A stretch of 39,052 bases of DNA from Thoreauomyces humboldtii. Taxonomy: Eukaryota > Chytridiomycota > Chytridiomycetes > Spizellomycetales > Powellomycetaceae. The notes under the pieces are model-generated. The model worked only from the letters and a program-made list of their open reading frames with translations, searched no databases and had not been told where the DNA came from. This document shows positions 9,069 through 20,033 of this stretch, one piece after another. The stretch lies in contig JADGJA010000128.1 of the NCBI GenBank assembly GCA_027596035.1, positions 1-39,052 of the forward strand, read 5' to 3'. The position numbers were made by a program, and so were the translations under genes. The stretch's first letter is position 1; every line of letters starts with the position of its first letter.

Positions 9069-11253
9069 ATGCCGTTGCCGACAGGGCTGGGTGGAGCCTG
9101 GGTTGGCCGCTGCCTGGTCCATCGCCCGTTCACCCTTCGCGGCCGTGCCGCCGTACGGTCAATTCAAAACCAGACCCAAAAGCACATCCCTGATCCGATT
9201 CCGACTTTGTCATCCTTTCCCAAAAGCCACCCAGCTCCTGAACCGCCGCCGCTTCGACTTCCACCCCATGATGTTGATGGAAAGTCGAGAAAAAACGACC
9301 CACGCCTTGAGTATCGCAACCTTGGCTCCTCGCTTGTAGCGGCTCGGAACGCAAAGGAGCGGGGCCGGCGGAAGGTGGCCTTTGTCGTTCTGAAGCTGAA
9401 GGAGGAACCTGGAACTATGGTCCTTCTGGCCGGTACTCTTGCCGCAGTCTACGCATTGGCGCTCTGGGAGGCCATGATGAACGTCAAGGCGGGAGTACCC
9501 TTCTCGGACGTCTTTCGCTTCGTCGTGAGATTCGCGAATGCCAACACGTTCACGGCCTTGACAAACACGAGCATCGCGCCGGAGACTATAGCGAGCAGTT
9601 TGCGACTGTCTCCTGATCTTTTCAACTTTGTTCCTGTTACCACGGACGTGTCCTCCATCCTCTCGGACTCAGCAGGGGCAGAAAATAGGCTGCACGCGCT
9701 CTACGCACGAGCGGGAAGAGGCATTGCGGCGGGGTACATGGGCATAGCCGCTCTTCTGCGTCTCTTCAACTGGACATTTCTTGCTGGAAATGTATTCAGA
9801 CAGCGAGTTCTGGCTGGCCGGGAACCTCCATTCGTCGGTGTGCAAGAGCGAGTATTTCGCTTGTGTGGCCGGGTCTCGGATACTCTGACCATGAGTCTTG
9901 CGAAAGATGGAGAGGTACAATTTCCTGATCTCGAGCTAGCAAATCATCATTGAGCGCTGATCCGTTTGCGCAGCATCTTCTTCCTATCATCGAGGATCCG
10001 TCTGTTCTTCGGCATCTGCTGACGACGCATACGAAGAACGGCACGGTTCCAATCGCGTGGACAGTTCGTAAATCTGACTATGGCTCGCCAGTAGCTTGGG
10101 AAGGACTGCTTGTGGATGAGCCAGCTCTTTTGACCACGAAAGATGGCAAACGACTTTTGTATATCGAGGCTGACGGAACGAACAGTGAAGATGCCCTTCA
10201 CCTCGGAACCGCCAGCGCAGACCTCAGCATCGAGGATGCCAGTGCAGCATTCCGCATGATAGAGGACACGGCAATAATGCGTGGCAACCTTCCAGAGTTT
10301 GAGTGCGTTCGGGTGTTCATCGGCGATATCCTGCAAAAGGACAGCACTGGGGGCGGCAAGGAGTTCACGCTCAAGCAAAGAATCCGCTTTCGGCATGAGG
10401 TAGACATTCTGGTTGATTCGAAGCTGCCTATCTTGACGGAGATCATCAAGTGGGCAGATGCCACCGCGGCTCCCGGCTGGCAGGAAAGGTAGGACGTGTG
10501 CCTATGCTTTGGAAAAAGGTGATATTGAAACCAACATTGGTGGTGAACGTTTCCAGGAAGGTCGTTTTCGAGACAGACAGTCAGGAGTACTACCAAAATC
10601 TCAGTGCCCTGCTCGGCACATACGGTTTCACGGTGCTGGACATCGCTGATATCTCCGCTGAGGAGGCTCAGACGCTGCCCCGCTTGATATACTATCGAAG
10701 AACCGCCGTGAGTTTCAAGTCTCTGCACGAAAGCCTGCATAGTCTGACTGACGTTCATGATATTCAGAGCACTGTCAATGCGCTCCGCGCCACAATTGAC
10801 ACAACGGATTCGCCCGCTCCCCCGCTTTGTACCGTGATCGATACGAAAGAAGGCTTGGATACGCTACAGCATCTGGCTCACGCACAACTACCTGCATCGA
10901 CGACTGTGATCTGCTCTTCCGATCTATACGATGCAACTCTTCGCCAGATCCGCGCCTGGAGTCGGGCAGGGTTTTCCCCGAAGGAGATTCAAAAAGAGTT
11001 GGACGCGCGATCCGCATACGTTGCGCGGCTCGCAGCTGCGATCGTCGAGGTTGCAGAGGAGAGAAGGAAGGAGGCCGCTGCTGCCGCTACCGCGGCGGCG
11101 CCTGCCGCGGCTGCAGCATCAACACCTGCAAAGGATCCGCCACCGAAAGAGGGTCCCGAAGTCGATGAGGATGATCTGTTGCCCGAGGACAAGGACGGAG
11201 AAATCACTGAGGAGGAGAGGGAACTGGACAAGGACATCTCGAAAGGAGAGTAG
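9069..11253 (+). CDS. Unknown protein with N-terminal membrane-like segments and acidic tail
   Basis: Not recognised. Exons 9069..9914, 9974..10488 and 10557..11253 (introns of 59 and 68 nt, donors GTACAA and GTAGGA) join three frames into about 685 residues. The start at 9069 gives an Arg-rich, Asp/Glu-free N-terminus (WVGRCLVHRPFTLRGRAAVR) that could be a mitochondrial presequence; a later ATG at 9417 sits just before a hydrophobic helix (VLLAGTLAAVYALALWEAMM). A second hydrophobic stretch is IAAGYMGIAALLRLFNWTFL. The middle (HLLPIIEDPSVLRHLL onward) looks globular and soluble. The C-terminus has a long Ala-rich helix around 11080-11130 and ends strongly acidic (EEERELDKDISKGE). Possibly an organelle membrane protein with a large soluble part; this is inference from composition only. 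Confidence 0.65.
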
Positions 11254-11556
11254 AAGAGAATCTCATATATGTTAGACAGCATAGCGCAGTGCAGGAACCC
11301 AAGTAGAACTTCATATTCAAAGCAAAAAGTCTTATTGTAAGCTGCCCTTTGCACTCTTGCACGCGGTGAATGGCTTGCCCTCTATGCCTACTGGACAATT
11401 CTTTGGCCGTATCCGACCTCCAGCTCTCAGGGAGTATGGTCAAGTCTACGTTACGTATCTCCAGTGTCCAGCACCGGTACCGATCGGATGTCTCTGCCAA
11501 ATGACGACACCACCCAGGGTTAAGAGACAGAAAAGCGGCACATGAGACCTGTTTAT
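11254..11556. other. Convergent 3' region
   Basis: About 300 bp shared by the 3' ends of the unknown gene (+) and NECAP (-). Apart from the NECAP AATAAA hexamer at its right edge I see nothing in it. Confidence 0.4.
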
Positions 11557-11557
11557 T
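11552..11557 (-). terminator. AATAAA polyadenylation hexamer of the NECAP gene
   Basis: On the minus strand the stop codon TGA runs straight into AATAAA, its final A being the first base of the hexamer. If used, cleavage 10-30 nt further on would give a very short 3' UTR. Confidence 0.4.
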
Positions 11558-12911
11558 CAAAATGTTGTCCAAGTGGAGGGGACAGATCCGGAAGGCGTGG
11601 TCGCTGGTGGAGGTGGCGGTGCGCTAAGTTTCAAGATGAAGGCCGAAACTAATCGGTACGTATTGCTTAGAAACCACACCAGCGAAACTCGTACCTGAAA
11701 GCCGCAAAATCCGTCCAATCGTTCGCACCAGCTACCGCTTGTGGCTGATGTGGTGACGGCGGTTGCCTTTGCTGTTGAGGTGGAGGAGGTAGGAACGAGG
11801 TTTGGTTCTGCTGCTGCTGACGATTTGCTGACGGAGGAGGCGGCAGAAAAGCTGATATAAAACGGTCAGTCTTTAAATCAGTGGTAAACTAGCGAATGCA
11901 TGAAATCCACTCACGCATTGATGGATTCAGGATGTCAGTTTGCCGTGCGGGTTTCTTTGCAACTCCAGTCTGCGAGGTTGCAAGGAGGAGTGTGAGTTTG
12001 GATCAGATTAGGTCAAGCGGCGGTTCTGTGCACAAGCAGCACGTACCGCACTGCCTAGGTTGATCGATATGGTCTGGCCCTCCTTCAGACTGTAGTCAAT
12101 CTTGGGTCCCTCAGCCGCCTTCTTGGCAGGTGCAGATGCTGCTGCTTCTGATCTCGTAATTCGGCTAGCAGGCATCAAGTGAGACCAGATCCCAGGTCAG
12201 CGAGCGTTCGTCGCTTGGAAGCCAGCAGTCAGCACCCGCCTCCTCAAACTTTTGGTTTCGCAAAGTCAGGTTTCAACCTTCACTTCCACTCTTCCGCTAA
12301 ATCCTCCCTGCGTGTTCCCTGCTTCTGCTGAACCCAGGGACTCACGTCGCAAACTCCTGAAGGGCAACGTTGAAGTCGAAGGCCTCAGCTCTATCCAAGA
12401 ATCCCAGGCCGACGAACGCGTGCTGGCCGCTCCCGGGATCCACGATCCTCAGGACAAAGTAGCGAGAGCTGTCCGCCACGGATTCGACTGGCGATGACTG
12501 TTTCGGGTCATAGGGCGAGATAGCGAAGACATCTCCGGAGGTCCGGTCCTCGAGACGGATGGTCGCGACGGTAGAGTTCGCTACGAGCTTTAGACGGCCC
12601 GTCCATAAGTGCTGAGTTTCGTCCCAGTCAGAAGCCCTGGTGGCGAGGCATGGCACATGAGCGCTACTGAGAGAGAACGGTTGCCGTTGTCTGCGAAGTC
12701 CCGATCGTTTACCTATACCCGCGGGAAGTTTGACGCGGTGGGATCCTGCGGAGAAGCACGGTCGCAAGGTCGGTGAGCTTGTCAGCGGTCGGCAAGCCTG
12801 CCCAACCTTCCTGAGGGAGATTCCTAGAGCTCGAAGGGATGGTCTCACCGCGGCGTACCTGTAGACGTTGACTTCCTTGACAATCAGAAGCACAGTCTCG
12901 TAATCGTCCAT
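11557..12911 (-). CDS. NECAP: NECAP-like endocytic adaptor (PHear domain)
   Basis: NECAP proteins bind AP-2 and clathrin-coat partners and act in endocytosis. Seven exons are needed: 12911..12859, 12745..12713, 12636..12346, 12164..12047, 11969..11915, 11851..11695, 11623..11557 (introns 113, 76, 181, 77, 63, 71 nt), giving 257 residues. Conserved hallmarks are the start MDDYETVLLIVKEVNVYR, then IPPR, GYRASDWD, LWTGRL, RLEDRTSGDVFA, VESVADSSRYFVLR, HAFVGLGF and DFNVALQEF, followed by IDYSLKEGQTISINLG. The C-terminus is Pro/Gln-rich with WTDFAAF and a terminal WTTF; short WxxF peptides are known AP-2 binding motifs in this family. The last junction was chosen because it yields this ending; a closer acceptor would end the protein at FGLHLET. 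Exon 2 is only 33 nt. Confidence 0.88.
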
Positions 12912-14082
12912 TTCGGAACGGGCAAAGGTTTGGGCGTTGGCTGGATGCGTGGGAATGTGGCTTCAAGGGGACAAACATCCCACCAACGAGGTCAGTCACG
13001 CGTGTCGAGCGAATCCCTTGCGTGCGTGCCATTCCTGTATAGGTATCGCAACGTCCGGTCCCCGCTGCGCCACATTTTTGCCTCGCGCATCAAAAGCCAT
13101 GTGGCTGTGCCAATTCAGTTGCAAATCAACCCTATGGGAGTGGGAAAAAAGCTGGTATTCCTGCGTGCGGGGACTTTGGGGGGACTCCCAGCCAAACGCG
13201 TCAGGCGACTCGAGGGACTCCCACACTAGTGGACAGCCGTAACATGTGTTTACCCCCCAGGTAAGCATTCCCAGCATTCCCAGAACTACCTCAAACCCCT
13301 CACTTTCCCTTTACTCCTGTTGTATGTGTCTTGCTCAGGCCTTCACGCACCCAAAGCAGACAAACGGAAAGACCTTGCGATGTGACCTGGCCAAACGAAG
13401 TTGCGCGCGAAGGGGACGATAGCTTACGATAGCTTCCGTGATCGTTCAGCCGATCGAAAAGCGCTCTCTCTTTCTCTCTCTCTCTTTGCTTTGGGCGTTG
13501 GCTCTGAATGCGAGTGCCTGCCTCCAGTCAAAGCCTCAAAAGTCAAGGGTCCCGTGGGAAAATCCTTTGGTCAGCAAGAAAAAGAGTCTCGACAGTAATA
13601 GTTGATGGATTGACGCGAGAGAGACCAGGAGAGATTTTTTGCTTTCTCGCCACTTGTCGTTCGTCCAGTCGGGCGGCCGCTTCTTCCTCTTACCGGTTTA
13701 CGCTCTTCGTCCGCCGCGCTAATACCAGATTACCAGATTATCGCTACGAAGAAGCAGCTACTCGCCAGACCCAGCTCACCCTTCCTGACCAGCATCGGCG
13801 GATCTATCAGCAGGTTCAGGACCGTTACAGGTACCAGCAGCGCCAGCAGCAGCAATAGCAGCGGTAGAGCGCGGAGGAGCAGTCTCGAACACCGTCCCGT
13901 TCCCACAGCCTTGGCGACGCACACAAAGAGAAGGTATTCGTTCGTACCTTCCTATCTCGACATCCTCCTTGGACTCACCCACGGCTGCCCTTACGTATCC
14001 GAGCAGACTTTCTCTGTCTTTGGACTTCCTTTCCGCACATACCCATCGAAATCTCTCACGGTCCTCGTCGATCTCCAGCACA
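12912..14082. other. Long divergent intergenic region
   Basis: About 1.17 kb between NECAP (-) and LCB2 (+), holding both promoters and the 5' leaders. It has a CT-rich run at 13463-13488 and a CAG-rich stretch around 13825-13860. The open frame at 13508-13858 has no family features and ends in a poly-Gln-like tract; I do not call it a gene. Confidence 0.45.
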
Positions 14083-15990
14083 ATGGGCAAAGGCAAGAGG
14101 GCTCACATCGACTCGTCCCGGCCTCCGATCTCGTCCATGGACCTCATGTCCAAGCCGGAGCACCTCTCTCTGCACGACGCCGCGGCACACTGTCACCCCA
14201 CCCTGTACAAGCCATCTCCGGACGGCGTTGTGCGGGGCACGGACGAGCACTTGATCGAGGACACACCCATCGGCGTTCTCATCACAACGTACATTAGCTA
14301 CTTCTTCCTCATCATCCTCGGACACATCCGGGACTTTTTTGGAATGAGGTTCAGATGGGAGGAGTATCGCCATCTGAACGCACAGGATGTGAGCCCGACG
14401 GAAGTGGGCAGATCGACTTGCGCGTCGGAATCTTACCCTTCCATTCTGTTCTCAGGGCTATGCGGCTCTCAACTCGGGCTTCGATACGTTTTATCATCGC
14501 CGGTTATATGTTCGTATCCGCGACTGCTTCAACCGACCCATCACAAACTGCCCGGGAAGGACCGTTACCCTCCTTGACCGTGAGAGCAAGGATTTCAACA
14601 AGACCTTCACGTGAGTCCCGTATATTTACCAGTTGTGAAAACCTAATTGATATTTTACTCTCTGCCCGTTCAGACTCACCGGCACGACGACTGAGTGCCT
14701 CAACTTGGGCTCGTACAATTATCTCGGCTTTGGTCAGTCTGAAGGACCCTGTGCAGATGCGGCTGAGGCTTGCATCCGCAAATACGGAGTCGGAACCTGT
14801 AGCAGTCGAATGGAGGCCGGAACTCTTGACCTGCACGACGAGACCGAGGCGCTTGTTGCTCGCTTTGTTGGCGTCGAGGATGCCATGATTGTTAGCATGG
14901 GATTTGCGACGAACTCGACCACCATTCCCGCGCTCGTTCAAAAGGGTTGTTTGATCCTCTCGGACGAGCTCAACCACGCTTCCTTGATCTACGGTTCTCG
15001 CATCTCGGGTGCGACGATCCGCACTTTCAAGCACAACGACCCCAAGGACCTTGAGGCTGTTCTCCGCGAATCCATTGCTAACGGACAACCACGCACGCAC
15101 CGTCCTTGGAAGAAGATCCTCATTGTCATCGAGGGTCTCTACTCGATGGAAGGCAGCATTTGCGCGCTTCCCGAAATTGTTGCACTCAAGAAGAAGTACA
15201 AGGTAGACAGCGACCTCCAATGGTTCCTTGTTTGGATGTCAGATACCGATGTTTGTTTCTGACGTATTCTATGTTTCAAGTGCTATTTGTACCTGGACGA
15301 AGCACACTCGATCGGCGCTATGGGACCCAACGGTCGGGGAATCTGCGATTACTTTGGCGTAGACCCTCTCGATGTTGACATCATGATGGGCACCTTTACA
15401 AAGAGCTTTGGTGCCTCGGGCGGTTACATCGGCGGACGAAAGGTAACTACGCGTGTCTTCAGTAGTTTCTGAATCAAGGCGCTAATGATCCACTCTTCTT
15501 TCAACAGGATATCGTGGACCGCATTCGTTTGCTCTCGTACGCATCAGTCTATGCAGAATCGATCACTCCCCCAATTCTCCAGCAGATCTACACGTCTCTT
15601 CGCATCATCAGCGGGGAGGATGGCGGCGACGAGGGTCGCAAGCGTATCGCTCAACTCGCTCGCAACTGCCGCTTTTTTGCCGCCGGACTTCGCAACCTTG
15701 GTTTCATCGTCTACGGTGACGAGGACTCGCCTGTCGTCCCTCTCCTTCTCTTTCACCCAGCAAAGATTCCCGCCTTCTCGCGCGAGATGCTGAAGCGAGG
15801 AATCGCTGTCGTTGTGGTCGGTTACCCGGCCACACCTATCATCACGAGCCGAGTCAGGTTCTGCCTGAGCGCCGCCCACACCATCGAGGATCTTACGTAT
15901 GCCCTCGAGGCAATCTCGGACATTGGCGACGATATGGTGCTCAAGGTCAGCAAGCTGAGGCCCGCGGGAGTCAAGGCTATCGAGGCTTGA
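14083..15990 (+). CDS. LCB2: Serine palmitoyltransferase subunit 2 (LCB2)
   Basis: Catalytic subunit of the ER enzyme that condenses L-serine and palmitoyl-CoA to 3-ketosphinganine, the first step of sphingolipid synthesis; works with LCB1. Exons 14083..14388, 14456..14610, 14674..15202, 15281..15442 and 15508..15990 (introns of 67, 63, 78 and 65 nt) give 544 residues, near the family norm. There is one N-terminal membrane helix ([19 protein letters not shown]). Family motifs: [70 protein letters not shown], and [16 protein letters not shown], whose Lys binds PLP. The C-terminal [11 protein letters not shown] is also conserved. The start has a good context (CACAATGG). Function is certain from the motifs. 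Confidence 0.95.
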
Positions 15991-16120
15991 TTCTTTTTTT
16001 GGAGGCACAAGGGATGCCGCTCTCACCTGGATGGTTTGGGTCGCTATCCACACTGTAGTGTCATGGGGCGATTACATCTTAACCTAATCACAATACAAAA
16101 ATACAGACCAACCGGTCGTC

Positions 16121-17821
16121 TCACATGGCATGTTTCCCTCCTTCTACAGCTTCTCGAGCGGGGGCCAGCCTCGACTCTACTCTCCTCTTCATCTCCAGCT
16201 TGATCTTCTCCTTTGCCTTTTCGACCTCGGCTCCTCCTGCGTCCGATTTCCCCGATGGTGGTCGGACCACGGGCGGTGCCGCCTCGACCTCTCCAAAGAG
16301 GATGAACCACGCCTGTCTTGCTCTCGTCTCGCAGATGGTGCCTCTGGCACCCCATGCTGCACCTAGAGCCATGCCACAGGCCATGGCGATCAAAATGACA
16401 GGACCCAGTATCCATCCGAACGCCGTGACGATCGTCACAGCGACGCCCAACACCGCCGCCGCCGCCATGCACACCAAACGGGTCAGAACGCTTCCCCCGT
16501 ACCACCTCCCTGAATCCCCCGCGGGATCCTCCCCGTTCTCTCCGTCGCACCACCACGGATTGTTCTCCCTCGCGTAGCGCGACCGCTTGGTGGCAAGCGG
16601 GGACGGAGATCCTCGTTCCTTCCTGTACATCCGGATGGCGTGTCGACCCGCCGACGTGGCCCTCAACTTTAGCACACGATCCCTCGTCCGAGGGTCCAGG
16701 GCGGTGAGAGGCGGGAGGAGGGTCTTGACGTTGGTCGCGAAAGAGTCGTGGTCGGGGTTGGGAAACAGACAGAGGGTCGAGTGGGATGCGAAGACGATGT
16801 CGGCGGCGGTGAGGGTCGATCCGCAGAGGTAGGTGTGGGAGGATGGTATGGGCTTCTTGCCCTTCACGTTGATGAAGGTGGAGATGGTGGATAGTTGAAC
16901 TCCGACAGACTCGTAGACTTCCTCGACCGCCTGCCACGCTTTCTCGACTGCGTCGGCCGAGACGTCGAAATGCCGTCTCATAATGACGCCTACAACTGGC
17001 CACGAGAACCTGGCTACGGTCCGCCATGGGGCCAGGTGAGGCGTGTTCAAGAGGTACCGACGTGCGGTGTCAGAAGAGGAGAGGACAGCGTGAAGAAAGA
17101 TTGTCCGGGCCGCTGGAGCGAGGATGGAGTCGTAGTTTGACTGAAGGTCGAGGGCTGTGGGAGGGGTGTAGAGACGAATGGTGGAGGAAAGAGAGTGCGC
17201 AAAGAGATATGTAAATATGTCGGTGGACGAGCGTTTGAGCACCTGAACGAACGGGTTTCTCGTCAATGGAAGTCACGCGTCTCCCTCTGCGTCAAGAAGG
17301 ATGCCTCTTACGCACCTCGCCCTTTCCATTCTTGAAGACCGGGACGGTCGTCTGCTGAGCTCTGGGCATTGGATCAGAGAATTCCAATGTAGCCCAGATG
17401 TGAAGACCCCACGGATAGTCCTCTTCGATGTATGAGATGCCATGTCGATCGAGTGCCCACCTCACCGCCTCTGTTGCCAAGGAGAGTAACGTGTGAGAAA
17501 GAGTACTCCAGCCATTTTTGCCATCAAGAATTGACGCTTCAAACCGCAATGTGAATCCCATGGAACCGTGACCAACAACCCCGTCGGTCTCGTATCGTCC
17601 GCCGCCATGGCTTTCAGACGCAGAGTCGCAGCGACTGTCTCGGAGGTTGCCTTGCCTGACTCATCTTCAGACGACGACGAGTAATCCGAGAGGTTGTCCC
17701 ATTTCTGGTAGTTGAGACCCATCATTTGCGAGTTGCGCAAGGATGAAGTTATGGGTCTCGAAGCGATGGCAATCGTCCCGAACGCGCGCAACGCGCGTAC
17801 ACCCGCTGTCCAGACTCGCAT
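16121..17821 (-). CDS. GST-like protein with C-terminal membrane segments
   Basis: Glutathione S-transferase fold protein with an added C-terminal membrane region. Inferred exons 17821..17545, 17470..17316 and 17242..16121 (introns of 74 and 73 nt) give 517 residues. The first splice creates TVPWDSHCEAVRWALDRHGI, a typical thioredoxin-fold GST start with a Ser/Cys active-site region, followed by QQTTVPVF, the cis-Pro segment. The helical half includes GSTLTAADIVFAS, the N-capping motif of GST C-terminal domains. After a charged linker come two adjacent hydrophobic helices (TRLVCMAAAAVLGVAV; GPVILIAMACGMALGAAWG), then a basic coiled tail. The N-terminus (MRVWTAGVRALRAFGTIAIA) resembles a mitochondrial presequence, followed by an acidic Ser patch. 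An alternative start at 17561 keeps the frame but loses the GST signature. Family and anchoring recall metaxin-like proteins, which I cannot prove. Confidence 0.72.
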
Positions 17822-18259
17822 TACGTAATCAGGTACCTACAGTAAACTGCATCGGGCCCAACGATTCTTCTGAAAGCTCATAACATCCAGTGTCGGCATG
17901 AAGCTCATGAAGTTCCTAAAGTTTTTGGAGCGCCTCGTACGGGAAGTGTTCGGACAGAGGCAAAGAAGGGTACCGTGTGGGCAGTGTTCCGAAAAGTGAG
18001 GAGGGTCCAATGACTTCTCGGACATGGCCGGACACATTTTCCTGTGGTGACACACCATCTGGACTTTCCCTCCTTCCTGCCGTCACCTTGTTTACTCTCC
18101 CTCACTCCACCCTATCACCGCGAACTCCTCTAAGCGAGCTACTCTCTCAACTTGTCAACAAGTCATCCATATAACGGAAAGCTCGCTCCAACCGCAATCT
18201 TCGGCACTGGTCCTGTCCTTACCTTGTAACAGAAGGGCCGCCTCGGCCCGCAATTGCCA
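17822..18259. other. Divergent promoter region
   Basis: About 440 bp between the GST-like gene (-) and the Atg14-like gene (+). No gene or repeat is seen. Confidence 0.4.
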
Positions 18260-19906
18260 ATGGAATGCTCAACCTGCTCGTCTACCCATAAACGTTTCTG
18301 GTGCACCCGTTGCATCTCGGAAAGGTACGGTGAGGAAAATTGTTCAGAGCCTTATCGTCTGGGACCGCTTATCACAGACGTGCTTCTCTGCCAGACTTAA
18401 CAGTTATCGTTCCGCTCAAACTGTCCTCGCGGCAGACCGCGACGTCCTTGCAGCGCAGATCGATGCCATTCATCGTTCGACAGGACGGAGAGCGTCGGGG
18501 ATCTCTGCGGGAGAAGAAGCCGTGGCCGCCAGGCGTCGACTAGAGTCGCTTCAGTTGGATATCGAATTGGCACGTGAACGAATCGCGGGAGGTGTGTTCA
18601 TGCGGATATAGGGAGTCCAGGATGTGTTGTTTATCTTTTCTTGGGATCCAGAACGCCAACATCTGGACACCTTGCGCAATGATTTGGAGGAGCGTAAAAG
18701 GAAGCTCTCCCAGGCCCACCATGCCTGGGTGCTCGAGCAAGCACGCGTTTCAGATGGTCTACTTCGCCAATGTAACGATGAACGCGCCAAGTACAGGCAA
18801 ACGCTTGAAATCCTCCAGCAAGCTCGCTCACTCTTGGTTCGAGAGCTCGTCTCGGTTTTTCGTTTGCGGAGGGTGCAGCGAACGTACTCGAAGTCCGGCG
18901 GAGTCGCTGCCCCTGCATTGACGGTCGTTCCGGTTGCCAGCCAGCAGGTGCGAAAGGCAGCACCGCCTTCTCGCCCTGCACCTACCGCCCCGCTGGATTT
19001 CCTCGAGTATCGCATCGTCAATGTTCCTCTGAGCTTGTTCGGATACTCCATGAGTGAGCGACGTAGTGGGGCCTTGAGTCAGGCATATGCCCCTTTTTCT
19101 TACTTCGTGAGCCTGTGTTTCTGACAGAGGACTCGCCGCGCGAGAAGTTCAACGTTGCAATTGGGCATGTCATTCATATGACCAGCCTCCTTTCCGAATA
19201 TCTGCACATTGATCTCCCGTTTGTCACTGTATACAAGGGCGCGCAGTCTTACGCTCATGCTTATCAGGGCGACGTTTCGAAGGACAGGTGAGCAACTTTA
19301 TGCCGAAACTACTTGGCGAACAACGCGTTTACCGATGAGCTCGGGATTTCGGTTCACAGTTACGTGCCACTTCAATTGACCGACACCAACTCGGAAGAAT
19401 TCATAGAGGGCCTCTCAATGCTCAACTACAACGTAGCGTTCCTATGTTACTCGCAAGGCATCGAAATTTCATTGTACGAAATCCCAAATACGCTTGAGAA
19501 CCTGGCTCGGTGCTGTCAAGCGTCTTCTTTGGGAAGGTGCGGGCCCATTTTCGCTTCTTAGGTCATACGCTGGAATCGGACCCCTGACGAATATCCCTTT
19601 TCTTTCAGAGAATGGCCGCCTCGTTCATCTCTCATGGATCCTTCGACCACAGGAGGAACGGAACTGCAGCTCCCAATGCAATTCAGCAAGGTATTGCAAC
19701 TGCATGCCGCTTTACACAAGCGTAGGTGGGCGGCGGCGGCCTTGACGCGACTTAGGGAAGGCACTGCCGGTGATGAAGCGCGTGGAGCGTGTGTTGCGGC
19801 GGTGGACATTGGCGGCAGGAACGCCAAGCTGCTTCAGCAGATCCTCAGCGAGGATTCGGAGGACGAGGAGGAATCCTCCACCTGGCATTTAGTTGATGAG
19901 ATGTAG
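18260..19906 (+). CDS. ATG14: Atg14/UVRAG-family subunit of the Vps34 PI3-kinase complex
   Basis: This family (Atg14, Vps38/UVRAG) directs Vps34 PI3-kinase to autophagosome or endosome membranes. Six exons: 18260..18324, 18395..18591, 18652..19053, 19128..19287, 19360..19536 and 19609..19906 (introns of 70, 60, 74, 72 and 72 nt), 432 residues. The N-terminus has a CxxC pair, CSTC then CTRC, as in the Atg14 cysteine-rich start. A long coiled coil follows (exons 2-3: ARERIAGERQHLDTLRNDLE and on). The C-terminal half has DFLEYRIVNVPLSLFGY, GHVIHMTSLLSEYLHIDLPF and the diagnostic LNYNVAFLCYSQG, then ENLARCCQASSLG. The tail is acidic (EDSEDEEESS). The N-terminal cysteines favour Atg14 over UVRAG, but this is not decisive. 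Confidence 0.78.
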
Positions 19907-20033
19907 CCATTGATGTAGTAGCTCCCCTTTCTGGGGTTGGTTTTTTTTTGGGACCATGTGTAGTGTGCATGTAATCAGAATTTTTGTTCAATTCATTGTC
20001 GAACGTGGAAAATGCGGCACGTCCTGTCTATCT

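Noticed and set aside
13508..13858. Possible small gene in the LCB2 upstream region
   Set aside because: Ends in a CAG-derived Gln run, no homology features; more likely 5' leader of LCB2.
17292..17561. ATG 17561 as start of the GST-like gene
   Set aside because: Gives an N-terminus unlike any GST, whereas splicing 17545 to 17470 restores the typical motif with a strong acceptor.
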